Source of the DNA: Verrucomicrobiota bacterium
GTDB lineage: Bacteria > Verrucomicrobiota > Kiritimatiellia > CAIVKH01
DNA: 64,000 bases
NCBI GenBank assembly: GCA_024233345.1
Contig: JACKPT010000004.1
Coordinates: 124,001-188,000 of the forward strand
Direction: 5' to 3'
The notes below the pieces were generated by a model, which had not been told where the DNA came from, did no database searches, and worked only from the letters and a program-made list of their open reading frames with translations. Of the stretch, positions 24,931-32,960 are shown in pieces (within the stretch, counting starts at the first letter, position 1; every line of letters starts with the position of its first letter). A program made the translations under genes and the position numbers.

Positions 24931-25372
24931 TCAAATGCAGACGCCTCCATCCCCAACCTTTTGGGTTCTGCGTTTGAAGTTCTGTGCAAAAGGATGTTCT
25001 CTGTCCCTGTAGGTTATGTCAGAGACCAAATGCCCTCTATGCATTCGATCAAATTCATCCCTTCGAGAACGGCGTAACGGAAGGATTTTTGTGAACGGAT
25101 GCGGGAGAACATGGATTGGGCGGGAGACAGTGGCGCCAAACATTATTAAACGATTCGACATGCCGTGGTGACAATTATGGTCCATGATTCCTTCGGAATC
25201 ACTTTATTAACACTCCTTGAGTGTTGAACATTGAGCATTGTGCGTTGTTCATTCAAACGGTTAATTCTCAACGTTCAAGATTCAACGTTCAAATTTTTCC
25301 GCAGGGAACGAATCGTCCAGGAGTAGTGGCTTCCCGCAAACACTTGCGCCACTCTGGGTAACTGACCTTCCC
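24931..25372. repeat. Non-coding stretch with AACGTTCAA-type short repeats
   Basis: No gene is seen here. Between about 25215 and 25300 the sequence is made of degenerate short units (TTGAACATTGAGCATTG, AACGTTCAAGATTCAACG), a type of low-complexity filler; a milder version occurs at 32900-32945 upstream of xerC. Confidence 0.4.
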
Positions 25373-25696
25373 TCACCGCGCAAACATTTCCTGCAGCGTA
25401 TCGAGGACAGCATTCCGAGCCCCGGGGGAAAGGGGCCCCAGTCTCCGCACGAGCCGTGTCTTGTCCACGGTCCGAATCTGGTCGAGGACGACCTGTCCTC
25501 GTTTGCCCTGAAAGGTGCAGGGAACCCGGGTGGGGTAGGGGCGGCCCTTAGTGGTCATCGGCGCAACGATGACGGTGCGGATGTGGTCATTCATTTCATC
25601 CGGCGATACGACCAGGCACGGGCGCGTCTTGCAGATTTCATGGCCTTGAGTTGGATCGAGGGAGATCAGGAAGATGTCGAAGCGACTGACTACCAT
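25373..25696 (-). CDS. mazF: MazF-type endoribonuclease toxin
   Basis: A 107-residue MazF/PemK-fold toxin, an mRNA interferase that cuts RNA at short motifs. Motifs: RFDIFLISLDPTQGHE, then KTRPCLVVSPDEMN (the conserved R-P-x-V-V-S core), VIVAPMTTKGRPYPTRV, and GQVVLDQIRTVDKTRL with the conserved D-Q-I-R-T-x-D. The length is normal and nothing essential looks missing. I chose the Met at 25696 rather than 25702 because GGAGG lies seven bases upstream of the former and almost touches the latter. It overlaps the mazE stop. Confidence 0.93.
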   Translation of the reverse strand: MVVSRFDIFLISLDPTQGHEICKTRPCLVVSPDEMNDHIRTVIVAPMTTKGRPYPTRVPCTFQGKRGQVVLDQIRTVDKTRLVRRLGPLSPGARNAVLDTLQEMFAR

Positions 25697-25944
25697 TCCC
25701 ATTCCTCCTCATCCCACGCGGGAGGGGCTTCTGCGGCAATGTCCAGCAGTTCGTCATCCCCCTGTTCGCTCATACGGGCAAAGGCGTCGGCCCATCCTTC
25801 GCGGGGGCGGGAAGCGGATCGGATGATCAGGTGCTGGTCCCGGACCTCCAGCTCGACTTCACCCTCGAACCCGCATTGCTCGATCACCGGCTTGGGGAGC
25901 CGGATCCCCCGGCTGTTCCCGATTTGTATCAGCGTGGCCTTCAT
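25690..25944 (-). CDS. mazE: MazE/AbrB-type antitoxin
   Basis: An 84-residue antitoxin. The N-terminal SpoVT/AbrB-like DNA-binding domain reads MKATLIQIGNSRGIRLPKPV with the classic GNSRGIRLPK. The C-terminal part is acidic (EQGDDELLDIAAEAPPAWDEEEWEW) and should bind and block MazF. The 25944 start is preferred over a longer frame to 26124 because it begins the domain exactly. It overlaps mazF, so the pair is co-translated. The promoter lies almost on the start codon, and no Shine-Dalgarno is present, suggesting a leaderless message. Confidence 0.92.
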   Translation of the reverse strand: MKATLIQIGNSRGIRLPKPVIEQCGFEGEVELEVRDQHLIIRSASRPREGWADAFARMSEQGDDELLDIAAEAPPAWDEEEWEW

Positions 25945-25950
25945 GGGTAC

Positions 25951-25979
25951 AATGTAATTACAACTTGCGGAGCGGTCAA
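25951..25979 (-). promoter_or_regulatory. mazEF promoter with internal operator
   Basis: On the minus strand TTGACC (25979-25974) and TACATT (25956-25951) are 17 bp apart. The perfect palindrome TGTAATTACA (25953-25962) overlaps the -10 box and is a likely MazE binding site for autorepression. The transcription start should fall at or next to the mazE ATG. Confidence 0.6.
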
Positions 25980-26009
25980 GCCGCGGCAAAGGCAAAAGGC
26001 CTGCATCAT

Positions 26010-26165
26010 TTACCCACCAGCCGATGAATCGTCGCGAAGCATTGTGCCCAGCGGTGGGTCGTCCAGCCATGAAGCCTTGATCGTCACCTCGCTGCCGGGT
26101 CCGCGAATCTGGATATCCTTCCAACCGATATCCATTTCAGTCTCTCGAATCCGTGTGGTGTCCAT
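26010..26165 (-). CDS. Possible small protein, uncertain
   Basis: A 51-codon frame reading MDTTRIRETEMDIGWKDIQI and later KASWLDDPPLGTMLRDD. It has plausible amino-acid balance and AGGG close before the ATG, but I recognise no family and it may be the tail of a decayed gene. The 5' flank (26180-26222) is purine-rich on this strand and resembles filler. It is the only coding candidate in the gap 25980-26223. Confidence 0.2.
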   Translation of the reverse strand: MDTTRIRETEMDIGWKDIQIRGPGSEVTIKASWLDDPPLGTMLRDDSSAGG

Positions 26166-26223
26166 GCCCTGTCTTTTGGCGGAAACCTTTCCCTTCGCTT
26201 CCTTCGTTTCCTTCTGTAAACCC

Positions 26224-26766
26224 TCATCCGATCCGGTGAGTGGCGAGCAATCCGGTCGGGAGATCCAGGGTGGCGAACGACGGTTCGGGGGCGCGGTGAA
26301 TGGCTCCGGGGTTGATGACGCGAACCCCATCGATGATCCGGTCATCCGCCTGATGGGTGTGGCCGGTGAATAGATAGTCGAGTTTGGGCTGCTCCAGGGC
26401 GGCTTGCATGGTGCGGGGATCGTCCCCATGAACCACCGCGCAGGTTTTGCCCCCGGCCCGAATCAGGACCTTGCGTCCGGCGATGGTTACCTTGCCGAGC
26501 GGGGGGTATTGTTCGATCTCCTGGTTCCATACATCCACATTCCCCAGAACACAGATCACCCGCAGGTCGTGGTCGAGGCTGAGGTCAACCAGGTGATCGA
26601 GCACTCCACTGGAACCAATATCGCCACAGTGGATCAGGGCATCGATGTTCATGTCGACAAGCCGATCCAGCACCTGCTTGGTCCGGGGGGCATTTCCGTG
26701 GGTGTCGGAGATCAACCCGAGCCGGGTGATGTTGACCATCCGAATCGGTTTGTCAAAGGGGGTCAT
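26224..26766 (-). CDS. YfcE/MJ0936-type metallophosphoesterase
   Basis: A 180-residue calcineurin-like phosphodiesterase. Metal-binding motifs are all present: GLISDTHGN (D-x-H), IHCGDIGS (GD), VLGNVD (GNxD), VVHGDD (H) and FTGHTHQADD (GHTH). Members hydrolyse phosphodiesters, often with Mn; the natural substrate is unknown. The start at 26766 has GGAAGGAG eight bases upstream; a later Met (VNITRLG) is possible. The C-terminal VINPGAIHRAPEPSFATLDL is typical of the family. It lies 25 bp after the uracil-DNA glycosylase gene on the same strand. Confidence 0.9.
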   Translation of the reverse strand: MTPFDKPIRMVNITRLGLISDTHGNAPRTKQVLDRLVDMNIDALIHCGDIGSSGVLDHLVDLSLDHDLRVICVLGNVDVWNQEIEQYPPLGKVTIAGRKVLIRAGGKTCAVVHGDDPRTMQAALEQPKLDYLFTGHTHQADDRIIDGVRVINPGAIHRAPEPSFATLDLPTGLLATHRIG

Positions 26767-26791
26767 CTTCGAACTCCTTCCTGCGCGGTTG

Positions 26792-27499
26792 TCATGGTTT
26801 GCGCCCGCCCGTCTGAACGCATTGGATTGCCTGGGCAAAGACGGCGTCGAACATGGGTTCCGTCAGTCGCCCGGTAAAGGTGTTCTGCTGGCTCGGGTGA
26901 TAGGACCCGATCAGGCAAACGCCCTCCAGATCTGCCACCGCACCGTGGCCAAACACCGGCTTTTTCTTCCAAGTCTTGCCCTGCCTTTTCAGCAGGGTGA
27001 GGGTTCCGTCCCACGCGAATTTTCCGAGGCAGACGATGACCCGGACCTGGCGGAGCAGGGAGGCCTCCCGCAGCAGGAAGGGAAAGCAGGCATCGCGCTC
27101 GGCGGGGGTGGGTTGGTTGGCGGGTGGTGCGCACCGGACAAAGGCGGAGATATAGACGTCGTTCAGCCGGAGCCCATCCTCCCGCCCGGTGGATTCCGGT
27201 TGGTTGGCCAGGCCGGCTTTGTGCAGGGCGCGGAACAGCCAGTCTCCGCTGCGATCACCGGTGAAGACCCGTCCGGTGCGGTTGGCGCCGTGGGCGGCGG
27301 GGGCAAGGCCGACCACCCAGATGCGGGCGTTGGGGTCGCCGAATCCCGGCACTGGCCTTCCCCAATAGGTTTGATCCCGAAAGGCGCGCCGCTTTTCGCG
27401 TGCGACCTGTTCGCGCCATGCGGTCAGCCGGGGGCAGGTCCGGCACCGGGTGATGTCGCGGTTCAGCTTTGCCCAGGCGTTGGCCGAGGGATCAGGCAT
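26792..27499 (-). CDS. Uracil-DNA glycosylase, Fe-S type (family 5-like)
   Basis: A 235-residue DNA repair enzyme that removes uracil or related deaminated bases. The active-site block is VVGLAPAAHGANRTGRVFTG, whose GLAPAAHG pattern is that of UdgB (family 5), which lacks the catalytic Asp/Asn of other families. The second motif reads GSYHPSQQNTFTG. Four cysteines (CRTC near the N-terminus and RCAPPANQPTPAERDAC) can hold a 4Fe-4S cluster. The start at 27499 overlaps the stop of the MBL-fold gene by 8 bp; the longer frame is a shadow of that gene. Confidence 0.9.
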   Translation of the reverse strand: MPDPSANAWAKLNRDITRCRTCPRLTAWREQVAREKRRAFRDQTYWGRPVPGFGDPNARIWVVGLAPAAHGANRTGRVFTGDRSGDWLFRALHKAGLANQPESTGREDGLRLNDVYISAFVRCAPPANQPTPAERDACFPFLLREASLLRQVRVIVCLGKFAWDGTLTLLKRQGKTWKKKPVFGHGAVADLEGVCLIGSYHPSQQNTFTGRLTEPMFDAVFAQAIQCVQTGGRKP

Positions 27500-28418
27500 T
27501 CGCAGTGGGGGGGACCTTGCCGGGAAGGAATTCAATCCGCAGCGGCTTGTCCGGGGCAAATTCCAGTTTGGGGTGCGGGGACAGGGTGGTGCCAAACAGG
27601 TCCGGATCGTGGGGAAAAAAGACCGGCACCTTGTCGCGGGCAAGATCGGGAAGGTTCCGGTGTTTCCAGCGCCGGGTGTCCAACGGAAAGATATCGTAGC
27701 CGGTTCCATAGACCAGGCGGAGGTGGTGCCGGGTCGGGGCTAGGTCGCCGAGATACAGAACCTGCCGGGGAGGGAAAAAGAAGATCGAGTCGGGATGATC
27801 AAGTTCGATGGCCTCGCCATGCAACCGCACCAGGCAGTGGCCGGTGGTGTGGCCGCTGGTGTGGACAAGCGAAACCCCGGGAACGACATCGACCTCCGTA
27901 CTCTTGCTGGTGGTGATGCTGTCGGCATACAGGGAGGCCACCGGATCGATGAGGTCGCGGGGATAGGCCTTGTAGAGCAGGGGGTCTCCCGAGGTGGCAT
28001 CCTTCCATTCCTGGGCATGGAGATACAGGGTTGCCTTGGGGAAGGCCCGGGTCGGCTCGGACGGCGTTCCGGCCAACAGTCCGCCGATGTGATCCCAGTG
28101 GGCGTGGGTACAGACCACAAACTCGATTTGCTCCGGTGCGATCCCGAGGGTCGCCAGGGTTTCCAGCAACGGCCAACCCGGCCCGAGGCCATTGCGCTCG
28201 CGCTCCTTCTCGGTGAATCGGCTCGCCGGCCCGCACCCGGTCTCAATCAACCCCAACCGGCCATCATCCAGCGTCACCAGCAGGCTGTTCGCGTTCTGGG
28301 GAACCTGGTTGTTCTCGTCCGGGGTCATCAGGCGTGACCACAGAGTTTTGGGCACCAGCCCGAACAGGGTGCCGCCGTCGGACGTGAATGTTGAGGCGAT
28401 CAGCGGGGTGATTTTCAC
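27492..28418 (-). CDS. Metallo-beta-lactamase-fold hydrolase
   Basis: A 308-residue MBL-fold protein with the zinc motif THAHWDHIGG, a further metal-site histidine in SGHTTGHCLV, and the bridging aspartate in VLYLGDLAPTRHH. The arrangement is that of AttM/lactonase-like and related hydrolases. The exact substrate is not evident. The start is a GTG overlapping the stop of the coiled-coil gene (TAGTG), so it is coupled with it, and its own stop overlaps the glycosylase start. A terminal ~40 residues (HPKLEFAPDKPLRIEFLPG) look like a strand-rich family-specific tail. Confidence 0.87.
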   Translation of the reverse strand: MKITPLIASTFTSDGGTLFGLVPKTLWSRLMTPDENNQVPQNANSLLVTLDDGRLGLIETGCGPASRFTEKERERNGLGPGWPLLETLATLGIAPEQIEFVVCTHAHWDHIGGLLAGTPSEPTRAFPKATLYLHAQEWKDATSGDPLLYKAYPRDLIDPVASLYADSITTSKSTEVDVVPGVSLVHTSGHTTGHCLVRLHGEAIELDHPDSIFFFPPRQVLYLGDLAPTRHHLRLVYGTGYDIFPLDTRRWKHRNLPDLARDKVPVFFPHDPDLFGTTLSPHPKLEFAPDKPLRIEFLPGKVPPTANA

Positions 28419-28825
28419 TAGCGCTGGTTCCGTTCGATATCTTCCACCGTGCGCTCAATGTCATCGAGTTTGCGCATCATGTCGTCCATCCGCCGGTCGA
28501 TCCCCCCGAAATGGCTGGAGGAATCGGCGCCGAGGGCATTCTCGATGTTATTGAGCTTGCGTTCGGCCAACTCGGAGTTCTGTTCCGATTCATCGATCAT
28601 TCGGGTCAGGGTGGCGACCACTTGGGCCAGAGCAGACTTGATTTCGGCGACATCCGACTTCAGCGCATCCAATTCGAGCTGAATGGGATCCGTGATCCGG
28701 GTAGTCGCGCTTTCCGCCGCCTCTTCGGTCAGGGCCTGCTGGGTGGCCGGGCTTTGGGCATGGGTGGTGATGCTCACGCCTCCGGCGAGCAGGCTGATCA
28801 GAAAAATACGAGCATAGACGTTCAT
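28418..28825 (-). CDS. Secreted coiled-coil protein
   Basis: A 135-residue protein with a cleavable signal peptide (MNVYARIFLISLLAGGVSITTHAQ) and a mature part that is almost all amphipathic helix, for example LELDALKSDVAEIKSALAQV and RRMDDMMRKLDDIERTVEDI, with regular hydrophobic spacing indicating a coiled coil. No enzyme motif. It should be periplasmic. GGAGGG lies ahead of the ATG, and a clear promoter precedes it. It is the first gene of a tight four-gene operon with the MBL hydrolase, the glycosylase and the phosphoesterase; the functional link is unclear. Confidence 0.75.
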   Translation of the reverse strand: MNVYARIFLISLLAGGVSITTHAQSPATQQALTEEAAESATTRITDPIQLELDALKSDVAEIKSALAQVVATLTRMIDESEQNSELAERKLNNIENALGADSSSHFGGIDRRMDDMMRKLDDIERTVEDIERNQR

Positions 28826-28848
28826 GGATGATCCCTCCGTTTCCTTGC

Positions 28849-28877
28849 ACTATAAGCGTGGCCGTGGGCGCGGTCAA
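28849..28877 (-). promoter_or_regulatory. Promoter of the coiled-coil/MBL/UDG operon
   Basis: On the minus strand TTGACC (28877-28872) and TATAGT (28854-28849) are separated by 17 bp, each five of six to consensus, 23 bp ahead of the ATG. One of the best promoter matches in the window. Confidence 0.65.
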
Positions 28878-29104
28878 TGCTGCCGGGGACCTCATGCGGC
28901 ATGGCGAGGACTGTGTGTGAATGCGTCCAGGTTTACCCCGCTGGAGACACAGAACGCACAGGGGAGGGGCGGGAAAAGACAGGACACGGAGAGGGACCCA
29001 ATCTCCACGGTCCCAATTGCCAATCGCCAGTCATCCAATCTCCATCATCGACGGGAAGGCTTGCATTTTTTTCGGATGTCCGTTGATATGCCGCGCCGGT
29101 GGGC

Positions 29105-30256
29105 ATGGTTATGGAAGCTCGTTTGGGATATATCGCATTGAACGGCATGGATCGGGTGGGGCCGGTCCGGGCGAAGGCTCTGCTCGACCGATTTGGTGAC
29201 GTGGCGGGGCTTTTTCGCGCTTCAGCAGCGGAGCTGATGACAGTTCCGGGGATCGGCAAGGAGCTGGCGCGGTCCATTTCCGATCAGTTTGACTCGATCA
29301 ATCCGGAGGCGGAAGTCCGCAAGGCCGAGGCGTTTGGGGCGAGAATTGTGACCCTTGCCGACGAGGATTATCCGGAGCGGTTGCGGACGGTGTACGATCC
29401 GCCGCTGGCACTGTATGTATGGGGTAGCCTGTTGCCGTCCGACCGGCATGCGCTCGCGGTGGTGGGAACGCGGCATCCCACCCATTACGGGATCAGCATG
29501 GCGGACCGGTTGGCTTACGGGATGGCCAAAGCGGGCATCACCGTGGTCAGCGGGCTGGCCCGGGGAATTGATACCGCGGCGCATCAGGCGGCCCTCAAAG
29601 GGGGGGGGCGGACCCTCGCGGTGCTGGGCGGGGCGCTGGATAAGTTGTATCCGGCGGAAAACCGAAAATTGGCCGAGGCGATTGCCGAACAGGGAGCGGT
29701 GCTGACTGAGTACCCGTTCGGGCGTTCCCCGGATCGGACAACCTTTCCTTATCGAAATCGAATTGTCAGCGGCTTGAGCCAGGGCATTGTGGTGGTGGAA
29801 GCGGGAGCCCAAAGCGGGGCGGTGATCACCGCGAACCAGGCACTGGAGCAGGGGCGGTCGGTGTATGCGGTGCCGGGGCGGGTGGATAACCTGTCGGCCC
29901 GGGGATGTCATACCCTGATCCGGGCGGGGGCGATGCTGTGCGAAAGCCTCGACCAGATCCTGGAGGATTTATCGATGCTGCTGCCGACGTCGGTGTCTCG
30001 CGAGGCAAAGGCGCTGGAGCCGATGCCGGAGCCGAACTTGTCGGAGGCGGAGCGGCAGGTGGTCAAGGCCCTGTGGAAGGGCGCCTTGCAAACGGATGCA
30101 TTGGCCCGGGAGGCGGGCATTGGGAGCGCCCAGTTGAGCGCGATGCTGCTGGGCTTGGAAATGAAGCGCGTGATCCGGATTCTTCCGGGCCGTGTGGTTG
30201 AATTGCGTGGAGAAGTGAAACCCGCGCCGGAGCTTGAATCCGGTGCCAACAGGTGA
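29105..30256 (+). CDS. dprA: DNA-processing protein DprA
   Basis: About 383 residues. An N-terminal helix-hairpin/SAM-like part (DRVGPVRAKALLDRFG, VPGIGKELARSI) precedes the Rossmann-like DprA domain with AVVGTRHPTHYG, VVSGLARGIDTAAHQAAL, VLGGALDKLYPAEN and PFGRSPDRTTFPYRNRIVSG. A C-terminal winged-helix-like segment (EAERQVVKALWKGALQTDAL) follows. DprA loads RecA on incoming single-stranded DNA during natural transformation. ATGs at 29105 and 29111 and a GTG at 29099 are candidate starts; no strong Shine-Dalgarno separates them. topA follows at once. Confidence 0.93.
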   Translation: MVMEARLGYIALNGMDRVGPVRAKALLDRFGDVAGLFRASAAELMTVPGIGKELARSISDQFDSINPEAEVRKAEAFGARIVTLADEDYPERLRTVYDPPLALYVWGSLLPSDRHALAVVGTRHPTHYGISMADRLAYGMAKAGITVVSGLARGIDTAAHQAALKGGGRTLAVLGGALDKLYPAENRKLAEAIAEQGAVLTEYPFGRSPDRTTFPYRNRIVSGLSQGIVVVEAGAQSGAVITANQALEQGRSVYAVPGRVDNLSARGCHTLIRAGAMLCESLDQILEDLSMLLPTSVSREAKALEPMPEPNLSEAERQVVKALWKGALQTDALAREAGIGSAQLSAMLLGLEMKRVIRILPGRVVELRGEVKPAPELESGANR

Positions 30257-30261
30257 ATGGC

Positions 30262-32826
30262 ATGACAAAACGACTGGTCATAGTGGAATCGCCGGCCAAG
30301 GCGAAAACCATCAATAAAATTCTCGGAGCGGACTACATCGTCAAGGCGTCGATGGGGCATGTCCGCGATCTGCCGAACAAGGAATTGGCGGTGGATGTGG
30401 AGAAGAATTTTGAACCGAAATATGTGAAGATCAAGGGCCGGGAAAAGGTGATCAAGGAATTGAAGGAGGCGGCGGCGAAGGTGGATGAAGTGATGCTTGC
30501 GCCCGATCCGGACCGGGAGGGGGAGGCGATTGCCTGGCATCTGCTCCAGACCTTGAAGAGCAAGGCGCTGCCGGTGGATCGATTTCACCGGGTGACCTAC
30601 AACGAGATTACCGCCCCTGCGATTCGCAAGGCGTTCGATAACCCCAAGCAACTGGATATGCACAAGGTCGACTCGCAACAGGCGCGGCGGGTGCTGGACC
30701 GAATTGTAGGGTACCAGGTCAGCCCGATTTTGTGGCGGCGGATTCGCGGTGCTTCGAGTGCGGGCCGGGTGCAGTCGGTGGCGCTTCGGTTGGTGTGCGA
30801 CCGGGAGAAGGAAATTCTCGGCTTTGTCCCGGAGGCGTACTGGATTCTTGGTGCGAATGTCCACAAGCAGCAGCCGCCCAAAGATGTGTTTGGCATCCGG
30901 CTGGCCAAGGTGGATGGAGAGAAGGCGGACATTCGCGACGAGGCGCTGGCCACCGAGATCAGCACCGAACTGGAGCGGGCGACCCTCAAGGTCGCGGACA
31001 TCCAGGAGCGGATGATCAGCAAGCGCCCCCAGCCATCGTACATCACCAGCACCTTGCAACAGGCGGGGAGCCGGTTTTTCGGGTTTACCCCCAAACGGAC
31101 CATGCAGATTGCCCAGAAGCTCTACGAGGGCATCGATACCGGTGACGGGGTTGCGGGATTGATCACCTATATGCGAACCGATTCCCCGGCGATTTCTCCG
31201 GTGGCCCAGCAGGAGTGCCGCCAGTGGGTGGGGGGCAAATTCGGGGCAGAGTATCTACCCGATCATCCGCCGACCTACAAGAGCCGGGCCGGGGCCCAGG
31301 AGGCGCATGAGGCGATCCGCCCCACTGATGTGACCCGGACCCCGGAGATGATGTCCCGGTTCCTCGGACCCGATGAGGCCAAGTTGTACCGGATCATCTG
31401 GGAGCGGTTTGTGGCCAGCCAGATGGCTCCGGCCCGGATTGCCCAGAAGCTGGTGGAGATCGATGCCGCCATCACCGGGGAGGCAAAACATGCGTATTTG
31501 TTCCGGGCCTCTGCTTCCGAGGTGGTGTTCCCCGGTTACATGAAAATCACCGGTGTGGAGCAGAAGAAGAAGGCCCAGGGCAATGACGATGGCGAAGGAG
31601 GCGCGCCGGAAGATCAGGATGCGGATTCGCTGCCTCCCCTGACGGTGGGGGAACCGCTGGACGTGGTGGAATGGTTATCCGATCGCAAGGAGACTACCCC
31701 GCCGCCCCGGTATACCGAGTCATCGCTGATCAAGGCGTTGGAAGAAAATGGGGTGGGGCGCCCGAGTACGTTTGCCCAGACGATTTCCACCATTCTCGAC
31801 CGCGAGTATGTGGAGAAGGATAAGCGCGCACTCAAACCGACGGATACCGGGATGAAGACCTGCGATTTCCTGGTCCAGCATTTGCCTGACCTGTTTGATA
31901 TCGGGTTTACCGCTCAGATGGAGGCCACCCTCGATGATGTGGAGAGCGGCAAGGTTTTGTGGACCGATATGATGCGCGATTTTTATACATCATTCCAGGG
32001 GTGGCTGGAGAAGGCAAAAGCTCCGCCGGCGGATGTCGGGCATGTCAACCGGCTGCTGGAGCTGCTCGGTCAGGTCAAGGCGTGGGCTCCGGCGGTCAAG
32101 CGGGGCAAGCGCACCTATGATGACGAGAAGTTTGTCGACTCAGTGCGCGACCAGCTTGCGGCCGGAGAAAAGGTGGTGACCGATCGCCAGTTGGAAGCGC
32201 TGATTTCGATGGCGGGCCGTTACCATGAGCAGTTGCCGGAAGCGGAGTCGATGATTCGCGACATGGGGTATGGCGCCATGTTCGATGCCATGAAGGAAAA
32301 GGCTCAGCCGCCGCGCGAGGAAACCCCGCGCAAGCTGGCCCTGCTCGAAACGGTGACCTTTGCCGAACCCCGGCAGGTGGGCAAGCGGGTTTATGATGAC
32401 CAGAAGTTTTATCTGTCCTTGAAACAGCAGGTGGAGTCGGGCAATCGGCTGTCGGACAATCAGCTTACCTACCTGGACCGGTTGGTGATGAAGTATGGCG
32501 ATCAGATCGAGAACTTTGAGGATGTGGCGAAGGAGCTGAAGCTGGAGCAGTCAGCGGAAGCGCCGGATGAAACGTCCGGCGGGGTGCTGGAATTGATGGG
32601 CGCGATCACCACTTGGGCGGAGCCGACCCAACGGGGCAAGCGCACCTGGGACGACCATGAGTTTTACCAATCCCTGAAATCACAGTTTCAGACCAAGAAA
32701 CGCCTGTCCGACCGTCAGTTGGCCGCGTTGAAAAAGATGGCCGCACGGTATGCCGACCAGATGCCGGGCTATGAAGAGAAGCAGGAGGCGCTGAAACTTC
32801 CGCCGCCAAAAGTGAAGAAGAAATAA
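30262..32826 (+). CDS. topA: DNA topoisomerase I with triple C-terminal repeat
   Basis: An 854-residue type IA topoisomerase. The Toprim domain starts RLVIVESPAKAKTI and has the DPDREGEAIAWHL acidic motif; the catalytic tyrosine is Tyr303 in GLITYMRTDSP; later core motifs include YTESSLIKALEENGVGRPST. After ~590 the usual Cys4 zinc ribbons are absent: no CxxC pair exists. Instead three ~70-residue units occur at about 598-667, 692-761 and 775-843, each with RGKRT/VGKRV, a YDD/WDD-x-x-F stretch, SDRQL/TDRQL and a RYxxQ or KYGDQ end. The tail is basic (KVKKK). AGGTGA before the ATG at 30262 favours it over the GTG at 30253. Confidence 0.95.
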   Translation: MTKRLVIVESPAKAKTINKILGADYIVKASMGHVRDLPNKELAVDVEKNFEPKYVKIKGREKVIKELKEAAAKVDEVMLAPDPDREGEAIAWHLLQTLKSKALPVDRFHRVTYNEITAPAIRKAFDNPKQLDMHKVDSQQARRVLDRIVGYQVSPILWRRIRGASSAGRVQSVALRLVCDREKEILGFVPEAYWILGANVHKQQPPKDVFGIRLAKVDGEKADIRDEALATEISTELERATLKVADIQERMISKRPQPSYITSTLQQAGSRFFGFTPKRTMQIAQKLYEGIDTGDGVAGLITYMRTDSPAISPVAQQECRQWVGGKFGAEYLPDHPPTYKSRAGAQEAHEAIRPTDVTRTPEMMSRFLGPDEAKLYRIIWERFVASQMAPARIAQKLVEIDAAITGEAKHAYLFRASASEVVFPGYMKITGVEQKKKAQGNDDGEGGAPEDQDADSLPPLTVGEPLDVVEWLSDRKETTPPPRYTESSLIKALEENGVGRPSTFAQTISTILDREYVEKDKRALKPTDTGMKTCDFLVQHLPDLFDIGFTAQMEATLDDVESGKVLWTDMMRDFYTSFQGWLEKAKAPPADVGHVNRLLELLGQVKAWAPAVKRGKRTYDDEKFVDSVRDQLAAGEKVVTDRQLEALISMAGRYHEQLPEAESMIRDMGYGAMFDAMKEKAQPPREETPRKLALLETVTFAEPRQVGKRVYDDQKFYLSLKQQVESGNRLSDNQLTYLDRLVMKYGDQIENFEDVAKELKLEQSAEAPDETSGGVLELMGAITTWAEPTQRGKRTWDDHEFYQSLKSQFQTKKRLSDRQLAALKKMAARYADQMPGYEEKQEALKLPPPKVKKK

Positions 32827-32960
32827 GATCGCGGGTGAGCTGCGCGGACCCGGAGATCCACGCTACGGCTGCGGATGAGGATTGCGCGTTTTGTCCCGGG
32901 CGTTTAACGTTCACGTCTTAACCCCGAACGATCAACGCTCCAACAATGGCTCGGTAACCA

